The notes under the pieces were generated by a model, which worked only from the letters and a program-made list of their open reading frames with translations, was not told the DNA's origin and did no database searches. Below are positions 1 to 11,800 of a stretch of 64,000 bases of DNA, piece after piece. The translations under genes were made by a program, and so were the position numbers. Numbering within the stretch: position 1 is the first letter of the stretch; every line of letters starts with the position of its first letter. This stretch comes from Ligustrum vulgare. Lineage: Eukaryota > Streptophyta > Magnoliopsida > Lamiales > Oleaceae. Location of the stretch: positions 47,605,466 to 47,669,465 of the forward strand of contig OY743183.1 in assembly GCA_963555705.1 (NCBI GenBank), in the 5' to 3' direction.

Positions 1-3000
1 TTGTTTCTTTTCCTATTTTGATTAGTTTTTTCTTTTTTAAATTTCAAATTCGATATTATTTTGTAATAAAATATTATTTGTATTATATTTTTTATTAGAT
101 ATGATTTAATAATCAACATATTTTCATGAATTCTAAATCATTATCATGGATAAAAATTTTGTGTATCGCACGGGAGAAATGCTAGTATGTATGTAATTCA
201 AGTAGACGAATTTCAATAATTTTTTTTTTTTTAAGAATCCATTCACACTTCATACCATTACTTGAGATCTTTTCAAAATAAGTGGAAAGTTATTAAGCAC
301 TTATTTGATGGAGATTAAAATTAATTTTTTAATCGATTTTGATAAAAGTTGATGAGAATAAACTCTTACGCTATCTTCTAGACGTGAAAACTATTTGAAC
401 GATGTTAATATCTCACATTTCACCTATAAAATCATTATTACTCTCTTTAATTTTTAACCACGCATTTTACCTAAAAAATTCAAATAAATAACTTTAAACC
501 AATTTAATTCCCCACCGAACACTGCCTAAACTTTATTTTATGATATTAAAATCTTTAGATAATTAGAGGATTTTTATATTTATTTTTTAGAGAACATTAT
601 ATGACAATTGACACATCTCGTCATGTTTTTCTCCTTTCTAAATTTATTTTATAATTATATAATTATGCAGAAGATAATTTTATAATAATATAATAATATC
701 AAATGATATACCGTTGAAAATCATATATTTAATTTAAATAATGATTATTTAGTTTGAAATATTAATCTTACTTGGGGTTTCGACTAGAACTTGGTTCAAA
801 TGTCAAACCTACCATTTTAAGGATTTCTGTAACGTAAATTGCATATAAATTAGCAAATTTGGCTAGCATCATCTGTAAGTAATATGGTTAATTATATTAG
901 TTTAATGATTAGTTCATCCACAAAACACCAAATTTTTGTACAAAATTGTTTTAAAAGTTAGTTCGATCAATAGTCGGAATCGAATATATAGTGTTTAATA
1001 CATAGTGGTAATAAATAATATCATAGATTAGATGTATAAAATGAGTTTTCCATACGTAATTTAATGATAAAATTACATTGTAACTAGATTCTGATTTTAT
1101 TTTCATACATATATCAGACTAACATTGGTGAACTAGCATGAATCACGTTTTCACTACTAAGGAAAAAAAAAAGTTTTGGCTAACATCAATCCTCGACTTT
1201 TGAACTAAATAACCCGTTCAATGACCGAATTAGAGATCCTTTGAGGGAATGGGGTTGGCACATTTTCTTGGAAAAAAATGTAAATGATACATATGAGTCC
1301 TATCAAACGTTTTGAATAATGTCAAACTTAGCAAGAAATTCGATACATATTGAATAAGCATATATCTTGATTCATCACGATTTATTTTACACTAGTACTT
1401 CATCATAGTGAATTAATGCATAACTGACGAGGACGAAGTTTCACATTGAGATGAACGTTTCTAACTTATTCGTGTTCTTGTGCGTCTATTTTCGTAGTGT
1501 CATTTTATTGTTCTTAGTTAATTAATGATATAAAATTAGGATTTTTAATATTCAACACTTTTTACCCATCTAACATAACCCTTGGAAACCCCTGTCCCCA
1601 CCTCAACCCCAAACCACGCACTCAACCACAAATGGTAATTGTATCCATTATTTATTTAACCATTATTATTTAAGAATTGACGGATTGTATCATGACTGGC
1701 GTACATGTTTAGCACTTTAGGGGTCACCTTCTACACTTTAGCGCCCATTAAATCAATTTTTGCCATAAGCTAATTGAAGTTGACATTTGGGTACGAGGTT
1801 GACACGTCAGAACCAATTTTTTACAATTAGCCTTTCTTTTCACCCATTATTCAATTTTTTTTTTTTTTTTTTTTTAAAAAACTCATTTGCAATCACATAT
1901 TCCATCAATAAAATAATTTGCACATAAACATAAAAAAAAATTCTCTACTTTTTAATCATACATTCTTCAAATATTTACTATTGCAAATCATATTATTTTA
2001 AATAAAGGAGGATATGATACCCATCAGTGGCGAATCCAGGACCAAATCTCAACTAGAGCGGTGACCATTGACTAACTATCGTCAATTGCCGCAATAGCCA
2101 AATTGTTTATTATTATTTAATTAAATAATATTAAAAATTAATCAAATATTCAATAAACAACAATTCACAAATTCAGTATTTACCAAATCTCAATAATCAC
2201 AATTCCCAAATCACAATTCAAATTCACACAAGGAAAATATGAGGTTCACAAGTGACCATTGTAAAAGCCAAAAATCCTGATGATATAGAAAAAGTTTATT
2301 TACCTGACGTCCCTAGTATATATTATGTTTTCTTAGATAGAAAGTGGAGGTATATCGATTGCCAGCGACTTCAATGTACTAAAAATTCCTAATTATTTTC
2401 ATTCATCAAATAAAATATACTTTTAATTCAAAAACACATTTAATATTCTTTTAAATACTAACAAAACTCTGATCCATGTACTCAAATCTCAAACAAAAAT
2501 TCATAACTTAACTTAACTTTACTAATTTACTAAATTGAATTTATAACTATTCATAAATCTGAAAATTTAACATATATATTCCTTTATGATTTCCCCAATT
2601 CGAAATTACAATTTACAATCCAAAAATTAAACATAAACACTTAATTAATATACACATTTACATAATTTTCCCAAATTAACCAAAAATTATGATTAAATAA
2701 ACTAAATCTATAATTTTTCAAATCTGAAATCTGAGCCATAAACTTGTACACATTACACACTAACATTTATATAAACACCCAACAATACATTACACATATA
2801 TAAAAATCAGTATATATAATTGTGTGTGTGTGTCGACATGTCGCAGGGGAGGGGAGAAGAGGGGAAGGAGAAATGAAAGGGCTTATCGCTGGAGAAAAAG
2901 GTGGTGGCGACTGGAGAGACAAGGTTGGTGATGGCGGTGTCCACTGAAAGGAAGCGGAAGTCTGAGCTCGAGGAAGGAAAGATAAAGAAGAAAATGGGGG

Positions 3001-3069
3001 AAAAAATCAAAACTTGGGAGATCCAGCTAGCGCGGTCGCGCTACCTCGCCAACAACTGGATGTGCCACG
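1..3069. other. Intergenic AT-rich DNA, no gene seen
   Basis: I see no splice-bounded coding stretch or recognisable domain. The sequence has poly(T)/poly(A) runs, for example near 1855-1875, and a short (TG)n near 2820. A GA-rich stretch at 2840-3000 gives opposing short reading frames with low-complexity translations, which I do not accept as genes. Parts of 400-530 resemble decayed MITE sequence but no termini could be fixed. Confidence 0.6.
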
Positions 3070-3202
3070 GTGCCCATTGTGGGCACCATAATCCTTACCC
3101 ACATACAGTGTGGGACTGTCATGTGGCAGAAAAATATCATTTGCTACACATGGTAATTCCACAACATATGTAGATAAGGATTATAATGCCCATTGTGAGC
3201 AC
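3070..3202. mobile_element. Candidate MITE, about 133 bp with about 35-bp terminal inverted repeats
   Basis: The left end reads GTGCCCATTGTGGGCACCAT, followed by AATCCTTACCCACAT. The reverse complement of the right end reads GTGCTCACAATGGGCATTAT, followed by AATCCTTATCTACAT. The two arms match over about 35 bases with a few differences, and the centre is itself partly self-complementary. There is no coding capacity. I could not identify a clean target-site duplication, so the superfamily is open. Confidence 0.5.
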
Positions 3203-3769
3203 TATATCCTCCTTATTTTAAATAATGGGTCTCAAACATGGATTTAATTAATAGATATATCTTATATAAAATATAAAAGAAATAGAACAAAAAGCTGTAG
3301 AAGGTGAAAATCTTACAATTATGTTGACAAAGGAGGCCTCTTTGATTAATGGCCTCGATCTTGAGAAGAATTCACTTTATGTAAATGAAGAATTTACTGT
3401 TTTCGAGGTAAAATGTGTTGTAGAAAAGTAGTTTTAAATAAAATGTTTGATTAGAAAGTGATTTGAAAAAATGTATTATTTATAAATTTGTTTATAACAC
3501 CTCAAATATTAAAATCTTAAATTTTAAGAGGTAATATCCTTCTATAAATTTTTTTATACTTACAAATCCAATAGATGTTTTGAGTTAAGTCAAGCAATTG
3601 TATTTTTTTTTAAAGAATGCATTTCAATTTTAACTTTCAACTCTAAAAAAATGAAAAACACACAAATCAAAAGTATTTCATATTCGAAAACAAATATTTA
3701 AAATAGTGAGAAAAGAACTCATATAAACAATGACGTAGGGACGTAGCCAGAATTTCAAGAGAGTGGGGG

Positions 3770-4250
3770 CCAAAAATTTCGAGATGGCAAAGCAAGTGCT
3801 GGCAAAATCATCATCAGAGCATCGGGTTGTAATCTGTGGACAATTCCTGTAGTGAAAGTTGCAAATACGATCTTCTTCTTCCCCATAGACGGATTCTCGA
3901 GAGCTTCATATATGCTAAACATCCCCTTCACCATTTTCTAGGGCAACACATGGTTTAGGGACTTCGAAAGCTTCCTTGATCCCCATAGCACCGATTACAA
4001 GGAGTGTAAAGACCACCACTCGTGTACCCCCTGGTACGGATAACTTCAATGTGAAGTCAATTCTTCAAAAGTAGAAAGAGTAACCCGAATATTACCTGTC
4101 CAGCATCATGGCCACATCCCCACAGAGCTCCAACTACGTCACTTTCCATTCTTGTACAGCCTATTGAGAGCAGGGCCAACGCACGAAGGTGATCAGGACT
4201 AGATAACGTATGCAAGCATCCAGCAAAGAAGCCAATTCATGCGCTATTCA
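3770..4250 (-). pseudogene. Pseudogene fragment of a NicO / high-affinity nickel-transport family protein
   Basis: Translating the minus strand in shifting frames gives a run of peptides typical of plant NicO-family membrane proteins (the UreH-like transmembrane family, plastid-targeted in plants). In order these are FFAGCLHTLSSPDHLRALAL, then ESDVVGALWGCGHDAGQ, then VIFGLLFLLLKN, then VFTLLVIGAMGIKEAFEVPK, then VFATFTTGIVHRLQPDALMM and ILPALALPSRNFW. The conserved CLHTL-PDH and GCGHDAGQ motifs are readable at about 4180-4215 and 4099-4134. Stop codons interrupt it, including a TGA where the family has Trp just before the first peptide, and it changes frame at least twice. No introns separate the blocks, so it looks like a retroposed or captured fragment. 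The intact parent gene is not in this window. The family call rests on remembered motif patterns, not a search. Confidence 0.78.
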
Positions 4251-5552
4251 ATAGCTCACTATGTCATGCCAAAAATTTCTTAACCATCACTGAGCCTTAA
4301 CTGACTCTGTCCCTGATGACGCATAACACAAGACCAACATAAAATTGTCCCTCTTAATTTTATTTGTCTAGCAAACATGAGAGAATGGGAAATAATCAAA
4401 TAATTCTATTCTCAAGTGAATAGAAAAATAAATAAATAAATAAAACTTTTACCTAATTTTTCCTTCCCCACCCCCTTCTTTCCCAAAAGGGTTTCTAATT
4501 GTCACATGGAGGAATAGCCATTGAGGAGAAAGTTGAAATCCCAATGGAAGTGTGAGTAATATGGCTTAGTTGTCAATGTATTACATAATAGGGTTATTTA
4601 TCCCATACCATATTTCTCCAACTAATTTTATATGTTCACTTTTAACTTAATGATTTGAGCCCACTCTCGAGTGCATATATACTTTTAATTTTTGATTAGT
4701 ACTAAAATAATTGCTTAATTTAGGAGATTCCATTAATCCAACCGCCCCCATCATCTTGCTTTATTAAAATAAATAAAAGGTTTCCTAATTGTTTTGAAGT
4801 GATTAATTAATTATTTACATGAATTTGACTGGTTAATTAGCTAAAAAAAAATTGATAAATGGTCTTCTAATTATTTCAAGTGCAAAACTTAATCTCCGAC
4901 TTTCGGCCATCCAAAAATATGGCCTAAAAACCACTCCAACAATCTTGTGGGAATTCTACCAAAAAAAAAAGAGTATAAAATATATATTAAATTGACATTT
5001 TATTTAATAAAATGGGAGGGATAATATCAATTTTAATTCCTCATGATTTTTAAATGCAAAACGTGTCATCTTAAACCACCCACTAATTTATACAATAATC
5101 ATGTGTGATGCACGAAAATACCGTCGAATGAAAAAAAATACTCTCGACCTCCCCACGACCAGAATCATAATCTGCTACTGTAACAAAAATGAACTACCAT
5201 TGGCATTGATGGCACAACCACATACTGAAAAAGAAGCCTTGACCCCTCTAGCACCAACAATGCTTACCGAACAACCATCGACCGTAGAGCACATCTCTAT
5301 CACCGCCATGCCCATAACCAGCGAGAGAGAAAAAAAAAAAAAAAAACTCATGTGAAAATTGTAGAGGATAGAAACTACGATTTTGGAGAGGAACGCGGGG
5401 TATGGGTACATGAATTTGGTGGGAAGTGGGGATGCAACTAAAAATTCTGCTGAATTTTTTGATAAGTCGATCGCTGTTAAAGATCTGTTAACCACCCGCT
5501 AATTCCACAATTCTCCCACCACTAACTGTGCATCATATCACTAGCCCTAATT
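4251..5552. other. Intergenic, no gene seen
   Basis: AT-rich sequence with poly(A) tracts. A reading frame at 5101-5355 and its antisense partner are low in coding character and carry a poly-lysine/phenylalanine run from a homopolymer. I recognise no protein family. Confidence 0.5.
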
Positions 5553-5632
5553 TGATGACAAACTTATTCAACCAACCCCAATTTCAAGAATCTGATGACA
5601 AACTTATTCAACCAACCCCAATTTCAAGAATC
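5553..5632. repeat. 40-bp perfect tandem duplication
   Basis: The unit beginning TGATGACAAACTTATTCAAC at 5553 is repeated exactly at 5593, and a third partial unit starts at 5633. The identity of the copies suggests a recent duplication, probably by replication slippage or unequal exchange. Confidence 0.9.
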
Positions 5633-6109
5633 TGATGACAATTGAGATTTTTGTCAAAATTAATTGATCAGAATTTCAGTTGATTTTAGAAATATATAGA
5701 TTGAGCTTAACCATTCTTGTGAATTTAACTATTTATAAAATTACACAATTTAGGGTCCATTTGGTTCAGATAATTTTTTTTTTTTTTTAATTTTTCCCTC
5801 AAAATCATTTTCAATCACATATTTTTTATGTGACCTATTACCTTTTCAGACTTTTCAATCGCACATTATCTCAAAAATTCAAAATTCATCAAAAACATCC
5901 TACATCAAGCAACCTCTTAGAGTAAATTTGTTTGGAGTTCACTCTTATCCTAAAGACTCGATTCTCAAGTAAATGGGCAAAAAAGGATTTACTTTTACTA
6001 CTTGAGCTAAGCCTCGATCCTTTGATTAAGAGCAAATTGACTGTATTTAAAAAAAAAATTCTTAAAAAAAAAGTTTATTGGATACCTTAAAAAGTATTAA
6101 AAAAAAAAA

Positions 6110-6990
6110 AAAGCCATTTTTTCCAATAACCACTGAACTTATAGTTATATTTTCGATTGATCAGTAAAGTTTAAAGTGTAGAGTCTTGACTACTAAACTT
6201 ATGAGTTATTTGTCTCAATAATCACCAAACCACGTTTATGTTTCTGACTGATAACTGAAGTGTCGAGTTTTGATCATAAAATTTATGAGTTCATTGTCCC
6301 AATAATCACTGAACTTATGTCAGTGCTGTTGACTAATAAATTAAGTTTACGGTGTCGAGCTTTGGTAACCAAACTTATCAAAATGTTAGATATTAGTCAT
6401 TTATTTAACTTTTGTAATAAAATTGGTGACTTAACAGATGGAATGTACTTGCATTATCTTTAGTTGACCAATCATATTATATCAAATTGCAACGTAAGAA
6501 TTTTTAAAAACGTCTCGATTAGTCACTAAACTTTTAAAATGTATTCGATTGTTTACTAAGCGTTAAGGTGACCGATTTTTTTGTCAGTAACTTTGTAAAA
6601 ATGACACAATTGGCCAGTAAATTATAAACTTTCTTTCAAATTATCAGCTGCATACAACAAATTAACAGTCGAAGATGTTTTTAAAAGTTTAGTGACCAAT
6701 GACCTTTTAAAAATTTTCTTATTTGCCAAGTTAGTGTGCCGTAATTAGCCTATTAAAGATGATGTGACTCCACATGCATATTCGTTTATCACGTCTTCAA
6801 TTCTATTACGAAAGTTAAGTAAATGATTAACGTCCAACATTTTGATAAGTTTAGCGATTAAAACTCGATACTTTAAATTTCTGTGACTAGTCGAAGATAT
6901 GACATAAATTTAGCAATTAAAACTCGATACTTTCTTTAGTGATTACTCGAAGACAAACATAAATTCAATGATTATTTAGGCGATTAATTA
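6110..6990. repeat. Degenerate long inverted repeat (possible old fold-back element)
   Basis: Blocks on the left such as AACCAAACTTATCAAAATGT (about 6368) have reverse-complement counterparts on the right around 6836-6856. The phrase 'gtgtcgag..t' followed by 'taa..tttatga' recurs in both arms in opposite orientation. The outer edges near 6122 and 6980 also pair. The arms are 300-400 bp, diverged, and internally repetitive. No transposase is visible. This is a candidate non-autonomous fold-back or MULE-like element; boundaries are approximate. Confidence 0.5.
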
Positions 6991-7044
6991 ACTTATAAAA
7001 ATAATATATCTATAGTAGTTATGAATTTTGCATGTTACACGCGC

Positions 7045-7140
7045 CGCCTGAATACGTCACAGCGTAAAGGGCGGGGGAGCAAGTCCCTCCCTTCTTCCTT
7101 TTAAAATGCTGTGTGTGTGTGTGATGATATATATAAATAT
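7045..7140 (+). promoter_or_regulatory. Putative core promoter region of the histidine kinase gene
   Basis: A locally GC-rich patch (7040-7085) contains an ACGT-core element, TACGTCAC at 7053-7060, of the type bound by plant bZIP factors. It is followed by a TATA-like stretch, ATATATAAATATAATATA, near 7127-7145. It lies upstream of a pyrimidine-rich leader and about 1.8 kb before the start codon, which fits a gene with leader introns. This is inference from position and composition only. Confidence 0.35.
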
Positions 7141-7189
7141 AATATATAATAATATAATATACTGCAATTACAGCATACGTGTTCATTGA

Positions 7190-8893
7190 TGAGTTATTTA
7201 ATACATAAATTCATAATAGAGACCCTGAAAGAAGTAATTTGTGATTGAAGAGAGCGAAATGTGCAGCAATCACATACCATGAATCCAACAAACCAATAAA
7301 CACACAAATTGTAGCGAGAGAGATGAATAGTGACTAAAAAATGGTAAACAAGCAGTTTTTGCATCGTTTTTCATCTCAAACTCACATGGGTTCTTCAGTT
7401 TCCTACTCTTTCTCTCGCAGCATTTTTCTTGGTTTTTAATGTTTAATTTTTTATTTTTTATTTTATTCAGCCCCCCCTCCCTCTGCATATGCACTCATCT
7501 ATTCTCTCTACATACATTTTCTATGTTCTCCAAAAACTGGGCTATTATTATTTTTTCTTTGACTGAGTACTCCAAAGAGATTATTTTAGATCTACAGTGA
7601 AAAAATAGGCTCTGAATGAACTTTCCTTGTGCTTTTGTTCCTCTTGAACTAGCGGGGATTATGATCAACAATTCTTGAATCATAAAAGGTAAGTTTCTCC
7701 GCTTAATTTGATTGATTTTTTTTTTTTTATATGGGTTTGTGGGTATTCATCATAATTCTGTTTGCAATGTATTTGTTTAAAATTGGAATAATATGTGTAA
7801 TTGATTCCATTGTTCCGATTGAACTATTCTTTGATGTCTTATTTGAAAATCTCTCGCCAATTTATGGGCGGGGAAGCTAATATTTGTAAAGCTATTATCT
7901 TCTCACAGTATCTCTAGTGAATGATATGATTATCAGGTGATTCTGGACTCTTATGTTTCATTTAAACTACTTTAGCAATCAAGTCTCCTAATTTTTGCTG
8001 CAAGTAATTTATTCTATTGTCCTCTTTTGCTTAATTTGGAGCTGGGAACTGTGATCTTAAAGATTTTTGGTTATTGCAGTAGGTCCTAGAAGAAGAGGAC
8101 ACCTTAGAAATTGTTCTTCAACAATAATTTTGTCCTCTGTGTTTGAGATGAAATTTCTTAGTTTCTTTTATCTTACAAGAAGGGTGTAAGGGAACAGATC
8201 ATGTGGTGCTTCGAGGGAAGACGAATGAATTGAATCTTCTTTAGATTTTGTGTGCATTTTGAGAAATTTGACCGTATACTTTTACTTGAATGCACAGCCT
8301 TAATTAGCTCAATTAATAGCATTTTCATTTTCCGGAGTTTGTGTATGAATCTGTGATGATCATAATGTATGTTCTTTTGTGTTTTTTTTTTTTTTTTGGT
8401 TCTATTATACTTTTTCTTATTGCAAATCATTTTCAGTGTTGGTGTTCGTGTTGGTGTTGGTACTGGACTTCATCTTTATTCTTTCAGCATCATCTTGCAT
8501 TGAGACAAGATACTTCCAGGAAAGTGGACATTATTAAAGAGGATAAAGTAGTTAAAATGTTGCCTACTTTATTGTCTAGTCTAGTCCAGTATGCCAAACA
8601 CACCCGTTATGAATTTATCGAATACTATAGCTGTTTATTTCTTTACTGAACTGAGAAAATAATTTAATCACTTCAATTTCACTCTAAACTATCATTTTCC
8701 AGTGCAGACTTCATTCTGTTCCAACAACAAAGAAATCCTGCAAATATTAAGGCATCAAAATCTCCATAACTGGACATTGAGTCTCAAATGTCAATGAATG
8801 ATAGCACGGCGTGCATAAATATTAAGTTGAATTAATTGATAGTAAAACCATAAAAAAGTTGCCTGTGATAAAATCAAATAGAAGGGAGTAAAA
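7190..8893 (+). other. Probable 5' leader region of the histidine kinase gene, with intron(s)
   Basis: No protein-coding exon is recognisable here. A strong donor, AAAAG|GTAAGT, occurs at 7688/7689. An acceptor, TTATTGCAG, ends at 8079. Together they suggest a 5' UTR intron of about 390 bp. The stretch 8080-8893 contains upstream ATGs, including a 102-codon frame at 8341-8649. Those would be upstream ORFs unless a second leader intron removes them. The transcription start is not determined. Confidence 0.35.
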
Positions 8894-11800
8894 ATGGTTT
8901 GTGAAATGGAGATGGATCAACCAGAAGAGATGGATATTGTCCTCTCTTCAATGTGGCCGGAAGATATAAATGAAGCCGGGAGGCAATTCAATGTAGAAAG
9001 GCCAGGAGCAGATCAAGATATGTTGGAGGAAGTTGTAATCAATGAGGAGCCTACAATATTGGATTTTAAGCGTCTTTTAGAGCTTACCAACTACAGTGAG
9101 AAAGGTTCCTCACAATTGGCCTATTTGGTAAAGAATTGGGAGTATAAGCAGGAAAATGCCGTACGGCTTCTAAGAGAAGAACTCGATAACCTTAGTAAGC
9201 AACAGCAAGAAGTTGAACTCAAGAAATTAAAGATATTGGAAGAACATCGGTTTGAAAAAGATGGATATGGGGGTGATAAGCGTCCGATTTCAATTTTGGA
9301 TGAAAATTTAAGATACTTTTATCATGATACTCCTCGGAGAAAGAAAGATATTATCTTCCAAGATGAAACGTTAGACATACATGTTGAATATGGCAGCACA
9401 ATATATTGGAAACAGCGAGCCATGCATTTAGAGAAGTTGTTAGCGTCAAGTCTCAAGCGAGAGCAGGCATTGCAGGAAAAATTGCACGAAAGTATAGAAA
9501 ATCTTGAGAGGCAATCCTCTCCAGTGGAGGAATTATCCCAAGTTTTAAAAAGAGCGGATAATTTCTTACATTTTATCCTCCAAAATGCACCAGTTGTTAT
9601 AGGCCACCAGGTATGTTGCTCGAATAATAATCTTATATTATTCATCATTACTGCATGAGATTTATGTAATATGGTCACTGGATGCAATATTATCCATCCT
9701 TCTGTTTGTATTATTGTTCCCCAGTTCTTCTTCTCTATTTTTTCTGGGACAAATCTTCAATAAATTGATTTTATTCTTCTTCTGGGTTTAGTTATCGTAA
9801 CGAACATTTAGATGATAATTAATTATATACTTTTTTGCTGAAAAGATGCACACCTTTAAGTGAACTGAAGGACTTAATTATTTTCTTTACTTCTTTCTTT
9901 TATTGTTTCCAAATTTAGGCATGTTGTTTAATCTTAGCTTCTAATATGGTGGATTAGGCATTACAAACACTTTTAAATGAACTGAAGGATTTAATTATTT
10001 TCATCGACTACTAACACTGTCTGGCTCAATGTCAGAAGATGATCAATGATGAACTTTTGTTTGGGATTGACCGAGTGTTCTAATATGTTTCAGGATAAAG
10101 AACTGCGCTATCGCTTCATCTATAATCATTTCCCAAGTTTGCACGAAGAGGTAATTCGAAAGTAATTTATTTTGATGTAGTTTGTAGTTTGTAATTTACA
10201 AATTCATTGTTGGAAATTTCAATCAGTCTATCCATTTTGGTGGTCAAATTGTTGTTCTTTGTGAAGAATGGTGGCCACGTATCCATTATTTTCATATAAT
10301 TTATTTTTTGTCCAAATTCCTATGTGTAAATCTAGCACATTAATTCATTTAAATGGAATTTTCAGGATATTATAGGAAAAACAGATGTGGAGATTTTCAG
10401 TGGTTCTGGGGTGAAGGAATCTCAAGACTTCAAAAGAGAAGTTTTGGAGCGAGGATTACCTGCAAAGAGGGAAATTACGTTTGAGACAGAACTTTTTGGC
10501 TCTAAAACTTTTCTAATTTATGTGGAACCAGTGTTCAGTAGAACTGGGGAGACCATTGGGGTAAATTACATGGGAATGGAAATAACGGATCAGGTGAATT
10601 TCGAGTCTTAAGTGATTATACTCTCCTACTAAATTGTATCAATTGGATACAATCAGAAACTTCGTACGTCATATCCTGGAAGATAACGTGATTTAAAATA
10701 ACCATCATTAAAATTTGATATCATATGCTAAGCTATGGTCTCAATGAGTTCCAATTGCTATTTATAGGTGAGGAAAAGAGAGAAAATTGCAAAGCTTCGA
10801 GAGACAATAGCTGTACAAAAAGCCAAGGAGACAGAGCTCAACAAAACAATCCATATAACAGGTTCATTTAAGTCATAAGTTGTAATTGCTATCTAAGGAA
10901 ACAATCAAATAAAAGTGTCTGCTGATTCTCACCCAATATCGTTGTACAGAGGAAACGATGCGAGCAAAACAAATGCTAGCAACTATGTCACACGAGATAA
11001 GATCTCCCTTATCTGGAGTAGTTAGCATGGCTGAGATCCTTTCGACCACCAAACTCGATAAAGAACAACGTCAGTTATTGAATGTGATGATATCTTCTGG
11101 TGATCTGGTTCTTCAACTGATAAATGACATCCTTGATCTTTCCAAGGTGGAGTCAGGTGTGACCTCGATCATTTTTTCTAGTTTTTTCGATTTTCACTTT
11201 CTCACTACCCATGGGGTCTTTGGCATGAACATATACATATACATGTACAATCAAGTGAAAGAATGAGCTTGTTTTAGAGCATGTTTTACCAAGTTTGATT
11301 TGAAAACTCTACATATAATGTAACTAAACAACTGAATTTTAAAAATAATTTTTTTTGTTGGTCAAAGGTTGAAACTTGTTTTGAAACTAAGGTAAGAGTA
11401 TCTGTCTTAATTAATAGTAAGTGATCCAAACATGTTTGGAAAAAAAAAAGGTTCAAAGCATCTTTTACTTTGTTTTGAACCCTAGCCAAACACACTTAAT
11501 CTTTTTTCCATTATTTATTGTTTTCGATTCAAAAATTTCAGACAAAGTTAATCTAAATCTCACAACAGTTACATCAATTTTGTTTAGGAGTCATGAAATT
11601 GGAAGCTACAAAGTTTAGGCCGAGAGAGGTCGTAAAGCATGTCCTTCAGACTGCAGCAGCGTCACTACAGAAATTATTAACCTTAGAAGGAAATGTAGCA
11701 GACGATGTCCCCATAGAAGTGAGGGAGCTACTCAATTTATGTCGTCAGTCAATCCAAAAAGTAATTTCCAACTCTTTTTTATTTGTAATTAAATGCAAAA

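Noticed and set aside
2029..3780. Paired phrases 'agtggcgaatccagga' (2029) and 'gggacgtagccagaattt' (3736) as two ends of one element
   Set aside because: They resemble a common plant repeat terminus, but both are in the same orientation and no duplication or internal match supports a single element.
5101..5495. Opposing frames of 84 and 106 codons
   Set aside because: Low-complexity, partly homopolymer-derived, no domain and no splice or promoter context.
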